DNA of 64,000 bases from Massilia soli (GCF_016809835.1 NZ_JAFBIL020000001.1:682001-746000), one strand, 5' to 3'. Positions 8,806 to 17,472 are shown, counted from the first letter of the stretch. Program-made: numbers and translations. Notes: generated from the letters alone by a model not told the origin.

Positions 8806-9633
8806 ATGAGCATGGCCACAAGTTCAAGTGTTGGATGGGTTGTTGGGTGGGCGCGTGCGCGAAGCGGTATGGAGTTGCGTGCACTTGTTCCGGAAGGGCT
8901 ACGCTGGGCGGAGGTACCAGTCCTACGTGATTTTTTGCTGACATCGCGGAGCTTCGAACCATCCCTGAGTCCCTTCAAGCGTTTAGTTGGGAGTAACCTT
9001 AAATTTGATATAGGGGATATGTCCAATCTGTCAGCACTCATCGAGCCAGGAAGGTTCATAGGACACATTCTTCCCGCCGCGCGACGTTCTGAACACGCGG
9101 TCTATATCGTCGATACAGAGCAAGGTCCTATCTACGTTCCTGCGATGCTGCTTATTCGGGCACTTTGGTACTGGTCAAAGCGGGCCGGCTCAATTTTGAT
9201 GACTCCGAACGGTTTGGATATTCATGTCAGCGCGGCCAAGGACAGGGGCGATTTCATAGAATGCTCGGCAAGTCGGAAGCTCGCATCTTCCCAGCCAAGC
9301 GACCTGCTCCTTCGGCGCCTGGCGTGGCTTTCTCTTTGCGATGACGCACGGCGCTCTTGGACGAGCGTACTCCGCCACGCTCATCAGGGCCGTCTTGGAC
9401 TGACGCTGCCAAAGGCAAGCATACAAGGCTGGGCATGGGGCGTGGAAATGCACGGGGGTTTGCTGGCAGCGGAGTTGATGTCGGTTGATATTCGGTTCGA
9501 GCTTCCTACTACGCCCATGATGCTTCGTATCGGGACGGCGATTTACGACGTTCCTACTTGGATGCCTCAAGTTGCCAGCGACGTTCACCATGCGGCATCA
9601 CAACTGCAATTTCGCGGAGGAGCTAATGGTTGA
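8806..9633 (+). CDS. Short TnsE-like protein (N-terminal half only)
   Basis: The product is 275 aa from the ATG at 8806, which has AAGGG six bases upstream; an ATG at 8800 is an alternative. It occupies the position of tnsE in the order A-B-C-D-E. Compared by eye with Tn7 TnsE recalled from memory, the layout agrees in three places: a VPAMLLIRALWYW segment (residues 111-123) where TnsE has its sliding-clamp-binding stretch, a LLLRRLAWLSLCDDARRSW helix (167-185) and an IQGW motif (206-209). The DNA-binding C-terminal half of TnsE (538 aa in Tn7) is absent. If related, it may steer insertion to replicating DNA. Homology is an inference, and an unrelated element-specific protein is possible. Confidence 0.5.
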   Translation: MSMATSSSVGWVVGWARARSGMELRALVPEGLRWAEVPVLRDFLLTSRSFEPSLSPFKRLVGSNLKFDIGDMSNLSALIEPGRFIGHILPAARRSEHAVYIVDTEQGPIYVPAMLLIRALWYWSKRAGSILMTPNGLDIHVSAAKDRGDFIECSASRKLASSQPSDLLLRRLAWLSLCDDARRSWTSVLRHAHQGRLGLTLPKASIQGWAWGVEMHGGLLAAELMSVDIRFELPTTPMMLRIGTAIYDVPTWMPQVASDVHHAASQLQFRGGANG

Positions 9634-10039
9634 CAAAGTGAATTCGTCTATTTCGGATGAGGAAGCATACGCACAGGTTCCTTCAAACTTCCCACGCCCT
9701 GTTCGCCTTGGCGCGCTACCAGGGGCACAGCCAAAATTGTTGGCTTCGCATTACAACGGGCGGTTCTACGCGCCTGGCAGTAGTCCGCCCGAAGTATTCG
9801 AGCGATGGACCGTATGTGAAGACTTGGCACAACAGCTTGCTACGAAGTCACTCGAATCGAAAGCGGGCAAGCGTTCGCATTTGACCGAGGCGGAAATATT
9901 AGACCAGTACCTGCCGCGCCTCATCGCCACCCACTGGACTTCAGAAGCGGAGGCCAAGTGGGTCATTCGGCGGACTGCTGAGCTTTTAAACTGGCCTGCG
10001 CCGTCGTCTGTTGCATCCGCTCAAGAAGATTTAAAGTGA
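9626..10039 (+). CDS. Transposon-associated protein of unknown function
   Basis: The product is 137 aa from the ATG at 9626, which has an excellent GCGGAGG ribosome site; an in-frame upstream ATG at 9572 lies inside the previous gene. It overlaps the TnsE-like gene by 8 bases (ATGGTTGA), so the two are probably translated together. No catalytic motif is visible. The central part reads as mixed strand and helix (GALPGAQPKLLA, then an ERWTVCEDLAQQL helix) and the C-terminal third is helical with tryptophans. It may replace the missing TnsE C-terminal domain or act as a partner; this is speculation from gene order. Confidence 0.7.
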   Translation: MVDKVNSSISDEEAYAQVPSNFPRPVRLGALPGAQPKLLASHYNGRFYAPGSSPPEVFERWTVCEDLAQQLATKSLESKAGKRSHLTEAEILDQYLPRLIATHWTSEAEAKWVIRRTAELLNWPAPSSVASAQEDLK

Positions 10040-10114
10040 CGCTTTCGACGAGACAGAGGGGAACTCCTCAACTTAGGCAAGTTAAACGTTGGTAACCCTG
10101 TGGAAGGGGGCGCT

Positions 10115-10642
10115 ATGCAGCAAGGATGTGAATCAAAGACACCGCGAGGCGGTGGTGGGCTAAAGGTTTGCTACCTCGACTTTGATGGTGTCTTGCATGA
10201 CGATTCAGTTTACTGGAACTCAAAGATTGGCATCCACATCCGGCAGCCTGGTCGCACGTTGTTCGAGTGGATGCCGGTCCTCGAAAAACTCCTCCTCCCC
10301 TACCCTGATGTGAGGATTGTCCTATCGACGTCGTGGGTACGAGTCAAGAGTTTCGAGTTCGCCAAGCGTGAATTATCGCCAGCGCTGCAGGCGCGCGTTG
10401 TAGGTGCCACGTACCACAACCGTGAAATTCAAAAATTCGATTTTGATAATATGTCTCGGGGCGCGCAGGTCCTCGCCGACGTTCATCGTCGTGACCCGGC
10501 GAGTTGGTTTGCCATTGACAACGATGGCCTTGGCTGGCCCGATGCGCACAAAGATAAGTTAGTGTTGACTGATGACCGAACCGGCATAAGTGACCGAACT
10601 GTGCAGGAGAATATCAGAAAAATGTTGGAGAGATTCCGATGA
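10115..10642 (+). CDS. HAD-fold phosphatase-like protein (HAD_SAK_2 type)
   Basis: The product is 175 aa from the ATG at 10115, preceded by GGAAGGGGG; a GTG at 10100 is an alternative. HAD motif I is L21-D22-F-D24-G, motif II is L70-S71-T-S-W, and the late acidic motif is D135-N-D137-G. The compact form without a cap domain resembles the HAD domain named after multi-domain RNA-repair proteins. Such stand-alone proteins are common cargo in mobile and defence islands; substrate and role are unknown. It follows the tns operon after about 75 bases and may have its own promoter. Confidence 0.75.
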   Translation: MQQGCESKTPRGGGGLKVCYLDFDGVLHDDSVYWNSKIGIHIRQPGRTLFEWMPVLEKLLLPYPDVRIVLSTSWVRVKSFEFAKRELSPALQARVVGATYHNREIQKFDFDNMSRGAQVLADVHRRDPASWFAIDNDGLGWPDAHKDKLVLTDDRTGISDRTVQENIRKMLERFR

Positions 10643-10955
10643 CGAATCAGTCTTCTTGTCAGGTGCCCCGGAACGATGGCAATGGTACTTGAACGGCAAA
10701 TCGGCGAAGCTGAAGCTCGTGCTGATGCGAAACGAAAGTTGACGCAAAATTAAAGTTGACACTGAAGCTCGTCGTATAGCGGAGGCGCGCACGAAGTCAG
10801 GGAAGACGTGGTTCCGGCGACCGCATGTCGGGACAACGTCCACAAGGATGCAGTCATTCTGGAATGTGCGGAGAGTGAGTCGGTCAGCTCAAGGAGCTGA
10901 CCGGTCCAGATTGTCGACCGAATAAAATCCCGAGGGACGTCGAAGCTGAGTTCCA
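10643..10955. other. Gene-free stretch between convergent genes, with coding relics
   Basis: This interval separates the HAD gene from the end of hamB. One frame around 10687-10760 reads ERQIGEAEARADAKRKLT, as if a fragment of a helical protein survived. The words CTGAAGCTCGT and AAAGTTGAC each occur twice here within about 70 bases. It looks like a degraded or rearranged piece of DNA rather than a gene. Confidence 0.4.
10881..10903. terminator. Perfect 10-bp hairpin between convergent genes
   Basis: CGGTCAGCTC (10881-10890) and GAGCTGACCG (10894-10903) form a perfect stem with a 3-base loop. No T-run follows on either strand, so it is not a classical intrinsic terminator. Its position between two converging genes still suggests a bidirectional stop or RNA-stabilising element. 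Confidence 0.4.
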
Positions 10956-13900
10956 TTAACGCGCAACAAACGTTCGCTCCACGGTTACCTCTGCGTCTTT
11001 TATACGTAATACAAAGTCGCTACTTTTCGAGGTTTTCAAGAATTTGTCGTCATCGCTCGACTCCGCAAGTTTATACCCAGCTGCGTCAATCCAATCTATG
11101 CTGCTACCTCGCCGTAGCGGCACGACATCGTACCTAAATTTGGCGCCATTTGTACCGGACAGCTTAGCGGGCCAGGAGGTAACACCGCTGACGTTCGACG
11201 TTGGAAGTTCAAGGCTTTGTTGCCATGCCAAAAAGAGTTGAGGGTCTATAAAATCGTCGGCTTGTGGGGATGGGATTTGACCTACAAGCCATTTTTTGAA
11301 TTGCGGCAGCATTTCTTCTGCGGCAGTCCGGGTCTTTGCCAGCGCTTGGGTCATGGCAAAAGCTACGAATGGCTCAAGGGTGCCCCAACGGAGAAGTTCC
11401 TTCGCCCAGAAACCAATCCATGGCAGTCCGGTTGCTTCCTTCCATTCCGCCAGAGACGGGACTTTAAGCGGGTCATCAATTCCCTTCGCCCAAGCCTGTG
11501 ATGCGACGGCGCCAAGAGCTACCCCAAGCCTGAATTCAAGATTTTCTGAAACAAAGCGTTGCCAGCTTCGGAGGTCATCCGGCGTGGGTTTATGCGCGGA
11601 CGGAACATTCATCCACCACCCAAGCACTGTGGGCCATGTAGACATCAAAACTCGCCCAGACACGGAATTTTGTGTCTTGAAGCCGAAGCCTCTGTCACTA
11701 ACGAGTGGCATGGCCAGGTCCTTAAAAAGCTGAAGTCGCTGCTCGGGAGCCTCGATACCATAATTTGTCGCGTCGGCGACCAATGAGTGCAAGATTGTGG
11801 CTGTCTTCTCGAAGCGCCTACCGACAATAGGGGTGAACCCATATTGATACAGCCGCTTTCGTTCGTCTGCATCTGGATATAGCGTTGTTACGACCGCCAC
11901 GCCACGCTTAATGAATGCCGCCTCAAGCCATTCTTCGCTCCGTCTCACAACAGCAGTGAACGTCGTCTTCCATACCTCAGCAAGTAAACTTTCTACCTGG
12001 CTTGGAAGCAGCTCATCCGCAGAGGCTTTTAACTCTTCGATTGAATTCAGTAGAATTGAGTCAAGCTCGTCGAGAGTGTCCGCTAATCGCGCAGGTGCTG
12101 AACTTGCCCCGCTTCCCGCCTCATCAGAAATTTGAAGCGGAGCCGTCACTTCGAGCCATCGCAAAAAATCACCTGGTGCGCGTAAATTCAATACGCTTTC
12201 AACTTTGTCCTTTAGTGTGGCTATCAACAATCCAAGAGGGCTTACAACCTCATGTGCAGCGCGCTCTTCCGCAAGTAGCCGTCCAAGCAAGTTTGAATAA
12301 TTCTGGTTTAGCTCGGCAATTTGCCTGCCTTGCGATGCGCGCTGGGATTTTGCGGTTGTGCTAGGCGTCTGCGGCAGCGCGACCAATATCATTCCTTCCA
12401 TCCCATCCGCTGACCCAGGGCGCCCAGCGCGGCCCGCCAAGTTCCGAAACTCTGCGGTTGGCATTTCGTTTACGATACGAACCGCATTTGCTTCATCGAA
12501 AGAGCTTCGTTGAAGTGACGTTAGGAAAATCAGGTCAAATGGCAGGTTCACTCCTTCGGTCAAGGTAGCAGTAGCGACAGCAATCGCACATACTTTTCGC
12601 TCAATTAGACTTACCATCAAGCGCCGCAACCGCTGCGGCATCTGGCCATGGCTCGTTACGATTCCCCGGTCTAGGAGGGCGAGCTCATGCGAGTCGACAC
12701 CACAATAGTCAATGCATGTCTCCCGAGCCTCCTGGAATAATGCAGAAAGCGTTGCGTTTCCATGGACTGCGGGATTTCCCAAGCCTTCCCACCCCTTCAT
12801 ATTTAACGCTTCGGCATACCACTTCATTGTCCTCTCCGGCGACTGCATGACGGAAATGAGGATACGCCGCCGTCCTTCAACAAGTTGAAGTCCTGTCCAT
12901 AGAACCTGTAATTGATTAAAATGATTTAGGCTATTTCTAATCGTCGCTCCAGGCTTTGGCATTTGTTGGAACCGCAAACCGATGAAAACTGGTTCCTGGC
13001 GGTTTCTGACGAAAAGCGGCTGGCCGTTGAGATGGTCCAACACTATACGACCAGGCCCAGTAGGAGAAACTTCCAGAGCACCGACGAGTTGCCTTGTACT
13101 CCGATAATTGGCACCTACCGGAACCGCGTTCGTCGAACCTTCAATCCAATCTGCAACCGGTTGAGCGGCACCGCCGGCAACAGCTGTCAGTGCTATTCGT
13201 ACGATGTTGGGCTTTCTAGCCAAAAGCCTGGAAACAAAGCTTTCAAGCCGAATTGACCGATTGTTATGCTCCGCAAAGGAATCCTCTCCGCGTTTGGTGT
13301 CATCTGCGACAACTTGGTGAGCCTCGTCTACTATCAGCAGGCGTAGTCGCGAAAGGAGAAGGGGCCCTGCGTAGCGCATTAACGCATCGGCTTTTTCCAC
13401 GGTCGCAATCAGTACACTTGGCTTATTGGAGTTTATCCAGTAGTCGGTGATACCCCAGTCTGCGCCGCCGTACAAGCCCGTGATTATTAGGTCGCGTCCC
13501 AGTTCGCTGGACAGTTTGCTTTCTACTTCTCCGGCCAGTGCCCTGGACGGGACGAGATACAGTGCTAAAGGAGCTGGCCCTTCTACCACAGGAACTAACA
13601 GTTCTTTGAGTAATGCGAAGTTTGCTACTAGAGTTTTCCCAGAACCAGTGGGTGTGCAGAGTGCGAACGAACTGCTCTCAAGCAGTCTGCTAAGGCCACG
13701 TTGTTGTGATGGCCAGAGTGTGCCCCTTGCGCGGCTGAACTGTTCCCTGGCGAATAGCTGGAGTCGACCAGCAAAATCATTGTTCAGCGATGCAAGGGCG
13801 TTCGCAGGAGCATATATGCTATTTACGACATACCCCTCAGCTGAGTCATTTATCAGATTCAGGAGCGCAGACATAGCCTCGCTGCAGGTACGAGCGGCAT

Positions 13901-14576
13901 AGTTCGCCAAGGCTTTTAGTTTAGACAGGGCTTGGTTAAGTCTAATGTCATTACCCCGACGGAGTGCGTCGGAGAAGAGCCCAACGCCGCGGACCAACTC
14001 AACAGTAATATGCCACTCGAAGCGGTCCTCAGCTTGTTCATCAAGTAAACCTCTAGCCCCCTCCACCGATGTAAGGGAAGGGTGTTGCACCCAAAATTCA
14101 GTTGCGTGGCTGACAACCGAATCGAAATCGCCTCCTAAAAACGCAGCGATTAATGCTGCGCCCGGCTCGCTATCGTCAACTTGGCGTAACAGCCCTGTAG
14201 CCATTGCAGGAAGCCCGCCAAGTTGGTATGCTCCGGCCGCCAAAAGCTCGATTGGCGCTTCCGCCGCGACGTTCCCTTCCCCCGACCGCACGAGCCATTC
14301 AAGCAATTCTCCAGCCCGGCGGTAACAATCCAAGGCATGGGGCGAATTTCTCCCTTGCGTTTGACGAAAGATTCCCGCCACATGCAACAGACGCTTTGCA
14401 TCTCTGAATTGGTCGTTCGATTCGCGTTCGCCCCAACGATTCAACGGGACGTCCCAAGACAACTGTAAGCACCGAACGAAAAGCCTTGCTTGCGACGCCG
14501 TTAATATGTTCTCTTTGCCCAAGACTGCATGCACTTGATTCGCGATTTCCAGCCGCTGCTCGTTGAGGTCAGCCAT
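10956..14576 (-). CDS. hamB: Hachiman anti-phage helicase HamB
   Basis: The product is a 1206-aa superfamily 2 helicase. Walker A is CTPTGSGK314T, Walker B is VD417EAH420, motif V reads ATLTEGVNLPFD and motif VI is N712-L-A-G-R-A-G-R719, a Ski2-like arrangement. About 300 residues precede the motor and about 480 follow it. In the Hachiman system, HamB scans DNA and releases the nuclease HamA when it meets abnormal DNA. Its start overlaps the stop of the upstream hamA gene by 8 bases. The call depends mainly on pairing with the DUF1837-like protein; a lone repair helicase is less likely. The AT-richer base use than the core genome fits acquired cargo. Confidence 0.82.
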   Translation of the reverse strand: MADLNEQRLEIANQVHAVLGKENILTASQARLFVRCLQLSWDVPLNRWGERESNDQFRDAKRLLHVAGIFRQTQGRNSPHALDCYRRAGELLEWLVRSGEGNVAAEAPIELLAAGAYQLGGLPAMATGLLRQVDDSEPGAALIAAFLGGDFDSVVSHATEFWVQHPSLTSVEGARGLLDEQAEDRFEWHITVELVRGVGLFSDALRRGNDIRLNQALSKLKALANYAARTCSEAMSALLNLINDSAEGYVVNSIYAPANALASLNNDFAGRLQLFAREQFSRARGTLWPSQQRGLSRLLESSSFALCTPTGSGKTLVANFALLKELLVPVVEGPAPLALYLVPSRALAGEVESKLSSELGRDLIITGLYGGADWGITDYWINSNKPSVLIATVEKADALMRYAGPLLLSRLRLLIVDEAHQVVADDTKRGEDSFAEHNNRSIRLESFVSRLLARKPNIVRIALTAVAGGAAQPVADWIEGSTNAVPVGANYRSTRQLVGALEVSPTGPGRIVLDHLNGQPLFVRNRQEPVFIGLRFQQMPKPGATIRNSLNHFNQLQVLWTGLQLVEGRRRILISVMQSPERTMKWYAEALNMKGWEGLGNPAVHGNATLSALFQEARETCIDYCGVDSHELALLDRGIVTSHGQMPQRLRRLMVSLIERKVCAIAVATATLTEGVNLPFDLIFLTSLQRSSFDEANAVRIVNEMPTAEFRNLAGRAGRPGSADGMEGMILVALPQTPSTTAKSQRASQGRQIAELNQNYSNLLGRLLAEERAAHEVVSPLGLLIATLKDKVESVLNLRAPGDFLRWLEVTAPLQISDEAGSGASSAPARLADTLDELDSILLNSIEELKASADELLPSQVESLLAEVWKTTFTAVVRRSEEWLEAAFIKRGVAVVTTLYPDADERKRLYQYGFTPIVGRRFEKTATILHSLVADATNYGIEAPEQRLQLFKDLAMPLVSDRGFGFKTQNSVSGRVLMSTWPTVLGWWMNVPSAHKPTPDDLRSWQRFVSENLEFRLGVALGAVASQAWAKGIDDPLKVPSLAEWKEATGLPWIGFWAKELLRWGTLEPFVAFAMTQALAKTRTAAEEMLPQFKKWLVGQIPSPQADDFIDPQLFLAWQQSLELPTSNVSGVTSWPAKLSGTNGAKFRYDVVPLRRGSSIDWIDAAGYKLAESSDDDKFLKTSKSSDFVLRIKDAEVTVERTFVAR

Positions 14577-15531
14577 TTGTCACTCCAGACCACAAGGTGT
14601 CGTAGACTTGTTTTATTAAATCCCCTCCCTTTTCCAAGAACGCCTCCACTACGTACAATTCCCTGCCTGCCTGATATTCGCTCGGTAGTGTATCGGAGCG
14701 GACAAAAGTCTCGCCCGGTTTTCTCTTGCTAGGGCTCCCGCCGGAAAAGACAACCAAATCCGTTCGGGGTACAGTATGCGATGGGTTGATTGCAAGAATT
14801 TTGTCCAACGAAAGAATTGCATTTGCATACTTTATCGGTTCCCGTTCAATCAGAATGGCTTGTAACTGGAGCAGTCCCTCTGGAACCGTAGGTGCTTCCT
14901 CGAAAGCGCGCCAAATACCGTCTTTTCCACGAAGCGGCATCCCGCCAGTTTTCGCCGTCTCTCGACTTCCAAGCAGAAGGTCCTCAACACTAAGTTTGGA
15001 AAGGGAACCTCTATATTTTGACTCACCAACGATAATCCTCTCGATGTTCTTGTCTGAGTCAAACCCAACTCCGATAAAATCATCGCCGAGTCGCCCCCAT
15101 AGCTGACGAGTACGACTTGGGTCTCTCGCCAAAAAAAAGAGGTACTTGCCGGCGTCATCGTGATGGCGAAATAGGAAAACCGGTACTGACCACGAGTGCT
15201 TTTCGTGTTGTGCCTGGTAGGCTTCAACCACTAAACCTGCGAATACTTCACCAAAAATTCCGTGCCGGGCCTTCTGGGGGAGGCTAGTTGGATATTGACA
15301 TGTGGAGCTGCTACCTAGCGAATCCGGATGAAGGTCGATTTTCGCGTACTCATGAAAAAAACGCCTGGCATCTGTGTGCGCCGACTCAAAATACGGACGC
15401 AGTTGCGCAGCTAGGTCTGCAGGTGCCGTCGCGCTCGACTCCAAAAGTAGATGCGTATATCCCGGTACCGTCGTTGCCGATTCTTTGAGCCAAGCTTTTA
15501 ATGTAGAGACAGGTACGGGACAAGTATGCAT
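14569..15531 (-). CDS. hamA: Hachiman effector HamA (DUF1837, PD-(D/E)XK nuclease fold)
   Basis: The product is 320 aa. DUF1837 proteins are the nuclease partners of HamB-type helicases (Hachiman; also AbpA of AbpAB). Visible nuclease residues are E95 in the helix GEVFAGLVVEA, an aspartate in GDDFIGVGFD (D151 or D158) and E170-S-K172 in the strand IIVGESKY, giving the E...D...ExK pattern. After the nuclease core there is a helical C-terminal part. It is the first gene of a two-gene minus-strand operon with hamB (8-base overlap). When released by HamB, HamA degrades DNA and blocks phage growth (family knowledge). No strong ribosome site precedes the start. Confidence 0.82.
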   Translation of the reverse strand: MHTCPVPVSTLKAWLKESATTVPGYTHLLLESSATAPADLAAQLRPYFESAHTDARRFFHEYAKIDLHPDSLGSSSTCQYPTSLPQKARHGIFGEVFAGLVVEAYQAQHEKHSWSVPVFLFRHHDDAGKYLFFLARDPSRTRQLWGRLGDDFIGVGFDSDKNIERIIVGESKYRGSLSKLSVEDLLLGSRETAKTGGMPLRGKDGIWRAFEEAPTVPEGLLQLQAILIEREPIKYANAILSLDKILAINPSHTVPRTDLVVFSGGSPSKRKPGETFVRSDTLPSEYQAGRELYVVEAFLEKGGDLIKQVYDTLWSGVTNG

Positions 15532-16091
15532 AGTTCATTAGTAGTTGATAAATTGCCCAAACGGGAGAAACGTACGCTGCTCGATGGTCCAACGCTTTAA
15601 AAGGCCAAGACGCGTAGGTCAGCGCACATTAAAGATAGCGGCGCGTACCACCTAAATCACCGATTGGGTTTAAGCAGGCCTTGAACAAGCGTATTGCATG
15701 TTCGACAACAAAGAACTAGAGTCAGTTTGGTGGTGAAGTTATAATTTAACAAGTGACAAGTCTACGCGATTTAACATGGCTACATGCAATAGATTGACCT
15801 TGAGCGATTCTGAGCGGGTTTGCTGTAGGCCTTTGCGGCCCGGACTCATTTCGTGGAAATTTCGCAGTAGCAGAAACGGGACGTTGTAGAGGGCGTTTCT
15901 GGATGTAGGTCAGCACCTTCTGCGTCGTGCAAAAATGCAGCGAATGTCGGCGGCGGTGGGTAGTGTTATGTGCCGGGCATGAGTAAAAGCCGCTTATAAC
16001 GCAGGCATGTTACTGCAATTTTGGCCACCGATTGGTAGCTGACGTTGGCGGCCAACTTGGACCGAGTCGTAATTAAAGGAACATTTTCACG
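15532..16091. other. Intergenic region before hamA and the nuclease-like gene
   Basis: These 560 bases separate the divergent hamA and 16092 genes and must hold their promoters. No protein gene was recognised. TATAACGC at 15995-16002, read on the minus strand, repeats GCGTTATA of candidate transposase site 2 and is followed by a GCCCGG-like block, but the match is weak. Confidence 0.35.
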
Positions 16092-16553
16092 ATGCCACAT
16101 AGCGAAGAATACGTCCGCAAGGCGGTGGAGAGTGCGATATTAGAGCTCATTAGTGCGGACTCTCTTCTGCTTGACGCCAATTGTAGCGAACGTAGCATTA
16201 CCCATCAATTGGCGACGCATTTATCTAAGCATTTTACTGGCTATCACGTGGATTGCGAATACAATCGGGACGGTTTCGAAGTCAAAAAACTTCAGTTGGA
16301 TGAACGGACAGTTCGCGCCGACCGGCTTGACGCTATAACAGTTTTTCCCGATATTATTGTTCACGTTCGAGGCACTTCAGACGCAAATCTGCTTGTCGTC
16401 GAGGTGAAGAAGGCGTCCTCATCAGTCAACAATTCATATGATATTGCTAAGCTCCAAGCGTTCAAGACGCAACTACTCTACGACTTTGCAGTGCACGTCG
16501 TAATTGGATACAAACGCGACGGCAGTTTTGTTAACCGGCAATCCTGGCAGTGA
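16092..16553 (+). CDS. Solitary PD-(D/E)XK-like nuclease domain protein
   Basis: The product is 153 aa with no other domain. A helix SERSITHQLATHL (E33) is followed by a strand with P86-D87 and, 17 residues later, VVE104-V-K106-K. This E...PD...ExK order is the restriction-endonuclease-like core. The spacing matches small hypothetical proteins often found in defence islands. It may be a nuclease or a degraded/regulatory relative; no partner gene is attached. Codon use and A/T content resemble the transposon cargo rather than the later chromosomal genes. Confidence 0.6.
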   Translation: MPHSEEYVRKAVESAILELISADSLLLDANCSERSITHQLATHLSKHFTGYHVDCEYNRDGFEVKKLQLDERTVRADRLDAITVFPDIIVHVRGTSDANLLVVEVKKASSSVNNSYDIAKLQAFKTQLLYDFAVHVVIGYKRDGSFVNRQSWQ

Positions 16554-16890
16554 ATTAAGGCGCGACGAATGGGTCAAATCCGGGAGGATGTGCAGGATTT
16601 TCGGTTGCTGCATTGACACGTGGATGTTTTATACCGCCCGGTAATCGACAATATTTCTCTACCCCGGCGAAAGCTCTGCTCAGACCTTCAGTGTCGCCTT
16701 CATGAGTAAGCGACTCTAGTGGGGATTGTCGACATTCAGTCCTTGCACCGTAAGGTTTTTCGCGTCGCCCTGTAAGCAACATAATTTTGTGCGCACAGTG
16801 ATCCGCTTTGGAAAAGCGAGTGTCTAGCAAACTCGTGGCGATTCAGGGCCGCTTTGGCCATCGACAGTCAGGGTCTGGATACTCGTCGAC
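16554..16890. other. Gene-free stretch near the island edge
   Basis: No credible gene, repeat family or tRNA was seen in these 337 bases. A minus-strand frame at 16555-16830 lacks a ribosome site and any recognisable pattern. The base composition is still mixed. The far end of the transposon may lie here or shortly after. Confidence 0.3.
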
Positions 16891-17256
16891 ATGAAAAATA
16901 TTCTTCGAAAACCTGGTCTCCTCGGGCTTGCACTCATCTTATCGATCACGCTGGCACTCATGTCAGCGTACATCGAGCGTGTGGGCCCGGAAAAGGCGTC
17001 ATATGGGAATCTGTGTGGGCCAACCGGCTCCGATCAGTGCTATAAGCCCGTGTTGAAAGGCGGGTTCCCATTTCCGTTCTTGTTCGATACGCCAGGCGTC
17101 TCGGTAGAGCGTCAGCTTTCCTTTGGCGAAGATAAGCTGCGCGTAGATGCTCTGGTCGCCAATATTGCCGTATATTGCGGCCTCTTGATACTGATGGTGT
17201 GGCTGCTTCGCAATGCAGCTGGACGATTTGCACAAGCCGTTGCGTCGGACGAGTGA
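16891..17256 (+). CDS. Small protein with two membrane segments, unknown function
   Basis: The product is 121 aa. A hydrophobic segment near residues 10-27 (LLGLALILSITLALM) and another at about 90-105 (VANIAVYCGLLILMVWLL) bracket a loop of roughly 60 residues with two cysteines (NLCGPTGSDQCY), which could form a disulfide outside the cytoplasm. No family was recognised and the ribosome site is weak. It sits between the defence cargo and the ArsR-controlled genes, so it may be either chromosomal or the last cargo gene. Confidence 0.55.
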   Translation: MKNILRKPGLLGLALILSITLALMSAYIERVGPEKASYGNLCGPTGSDQCYKPVLKGGFPFPFLFDTPGVSVERQLSFGEDKLRVDALVANIAVYCGLLILMVWLLRNAAGRFAQAVASDE

Positions 17257-17373
17257 ATTAGCAGTCGATAGTGGACTGGATACGGGCGCAACGAGTGGGC
17301 TCCGACGTTCATCCGCAACACTTCCATATATATCGAAATGTCTTGACCGCGACGTGCTGCCGTTGTATTCTTC

Positions 17374-17391
17374 ATTCGTCGAATAACGAAT
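17374..17391 (+). promoter_or_regulatory. ArsR-type operator, site A
   Basis: ATTCGT-CGAATA-ACGAAT is a 6-6-6 inverted repeat about 140 bases before the flavoprotein start. It matches site C before the regulator gene at 15 of 18 positions. A second copy (site B) lies 99 bases downstream. ArsR/SmtB repressors bind palindromes of this form. Confidence 0.65.
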
Positions 17392-17472
17392 TAGGCGCCG
17401 GCCGAGAAGTTTGCGACCTCGCTGACACCGGAGGCCAATCTGCGTTCGTTGTTTTTCGACCCAATGTTCGCT

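Noticed and set aside
2596-10039. CRISPR-associated transposon
   Set aside because: No cas genes or repeat-spacer array lie in the island, and the TniQ-family protein is the long TnsD form.
15995-16002. Inverted TnsB-like site TATAACGC as left end
   Set aside because: Only one 8-base block matches and the second block fits poorly; a single weak match is not enough.
16555-16830. 91-codon minus-strand frame
   Set aside because: No ribosome site, no recognisable domain, irregular composition; it looks like chance coding.
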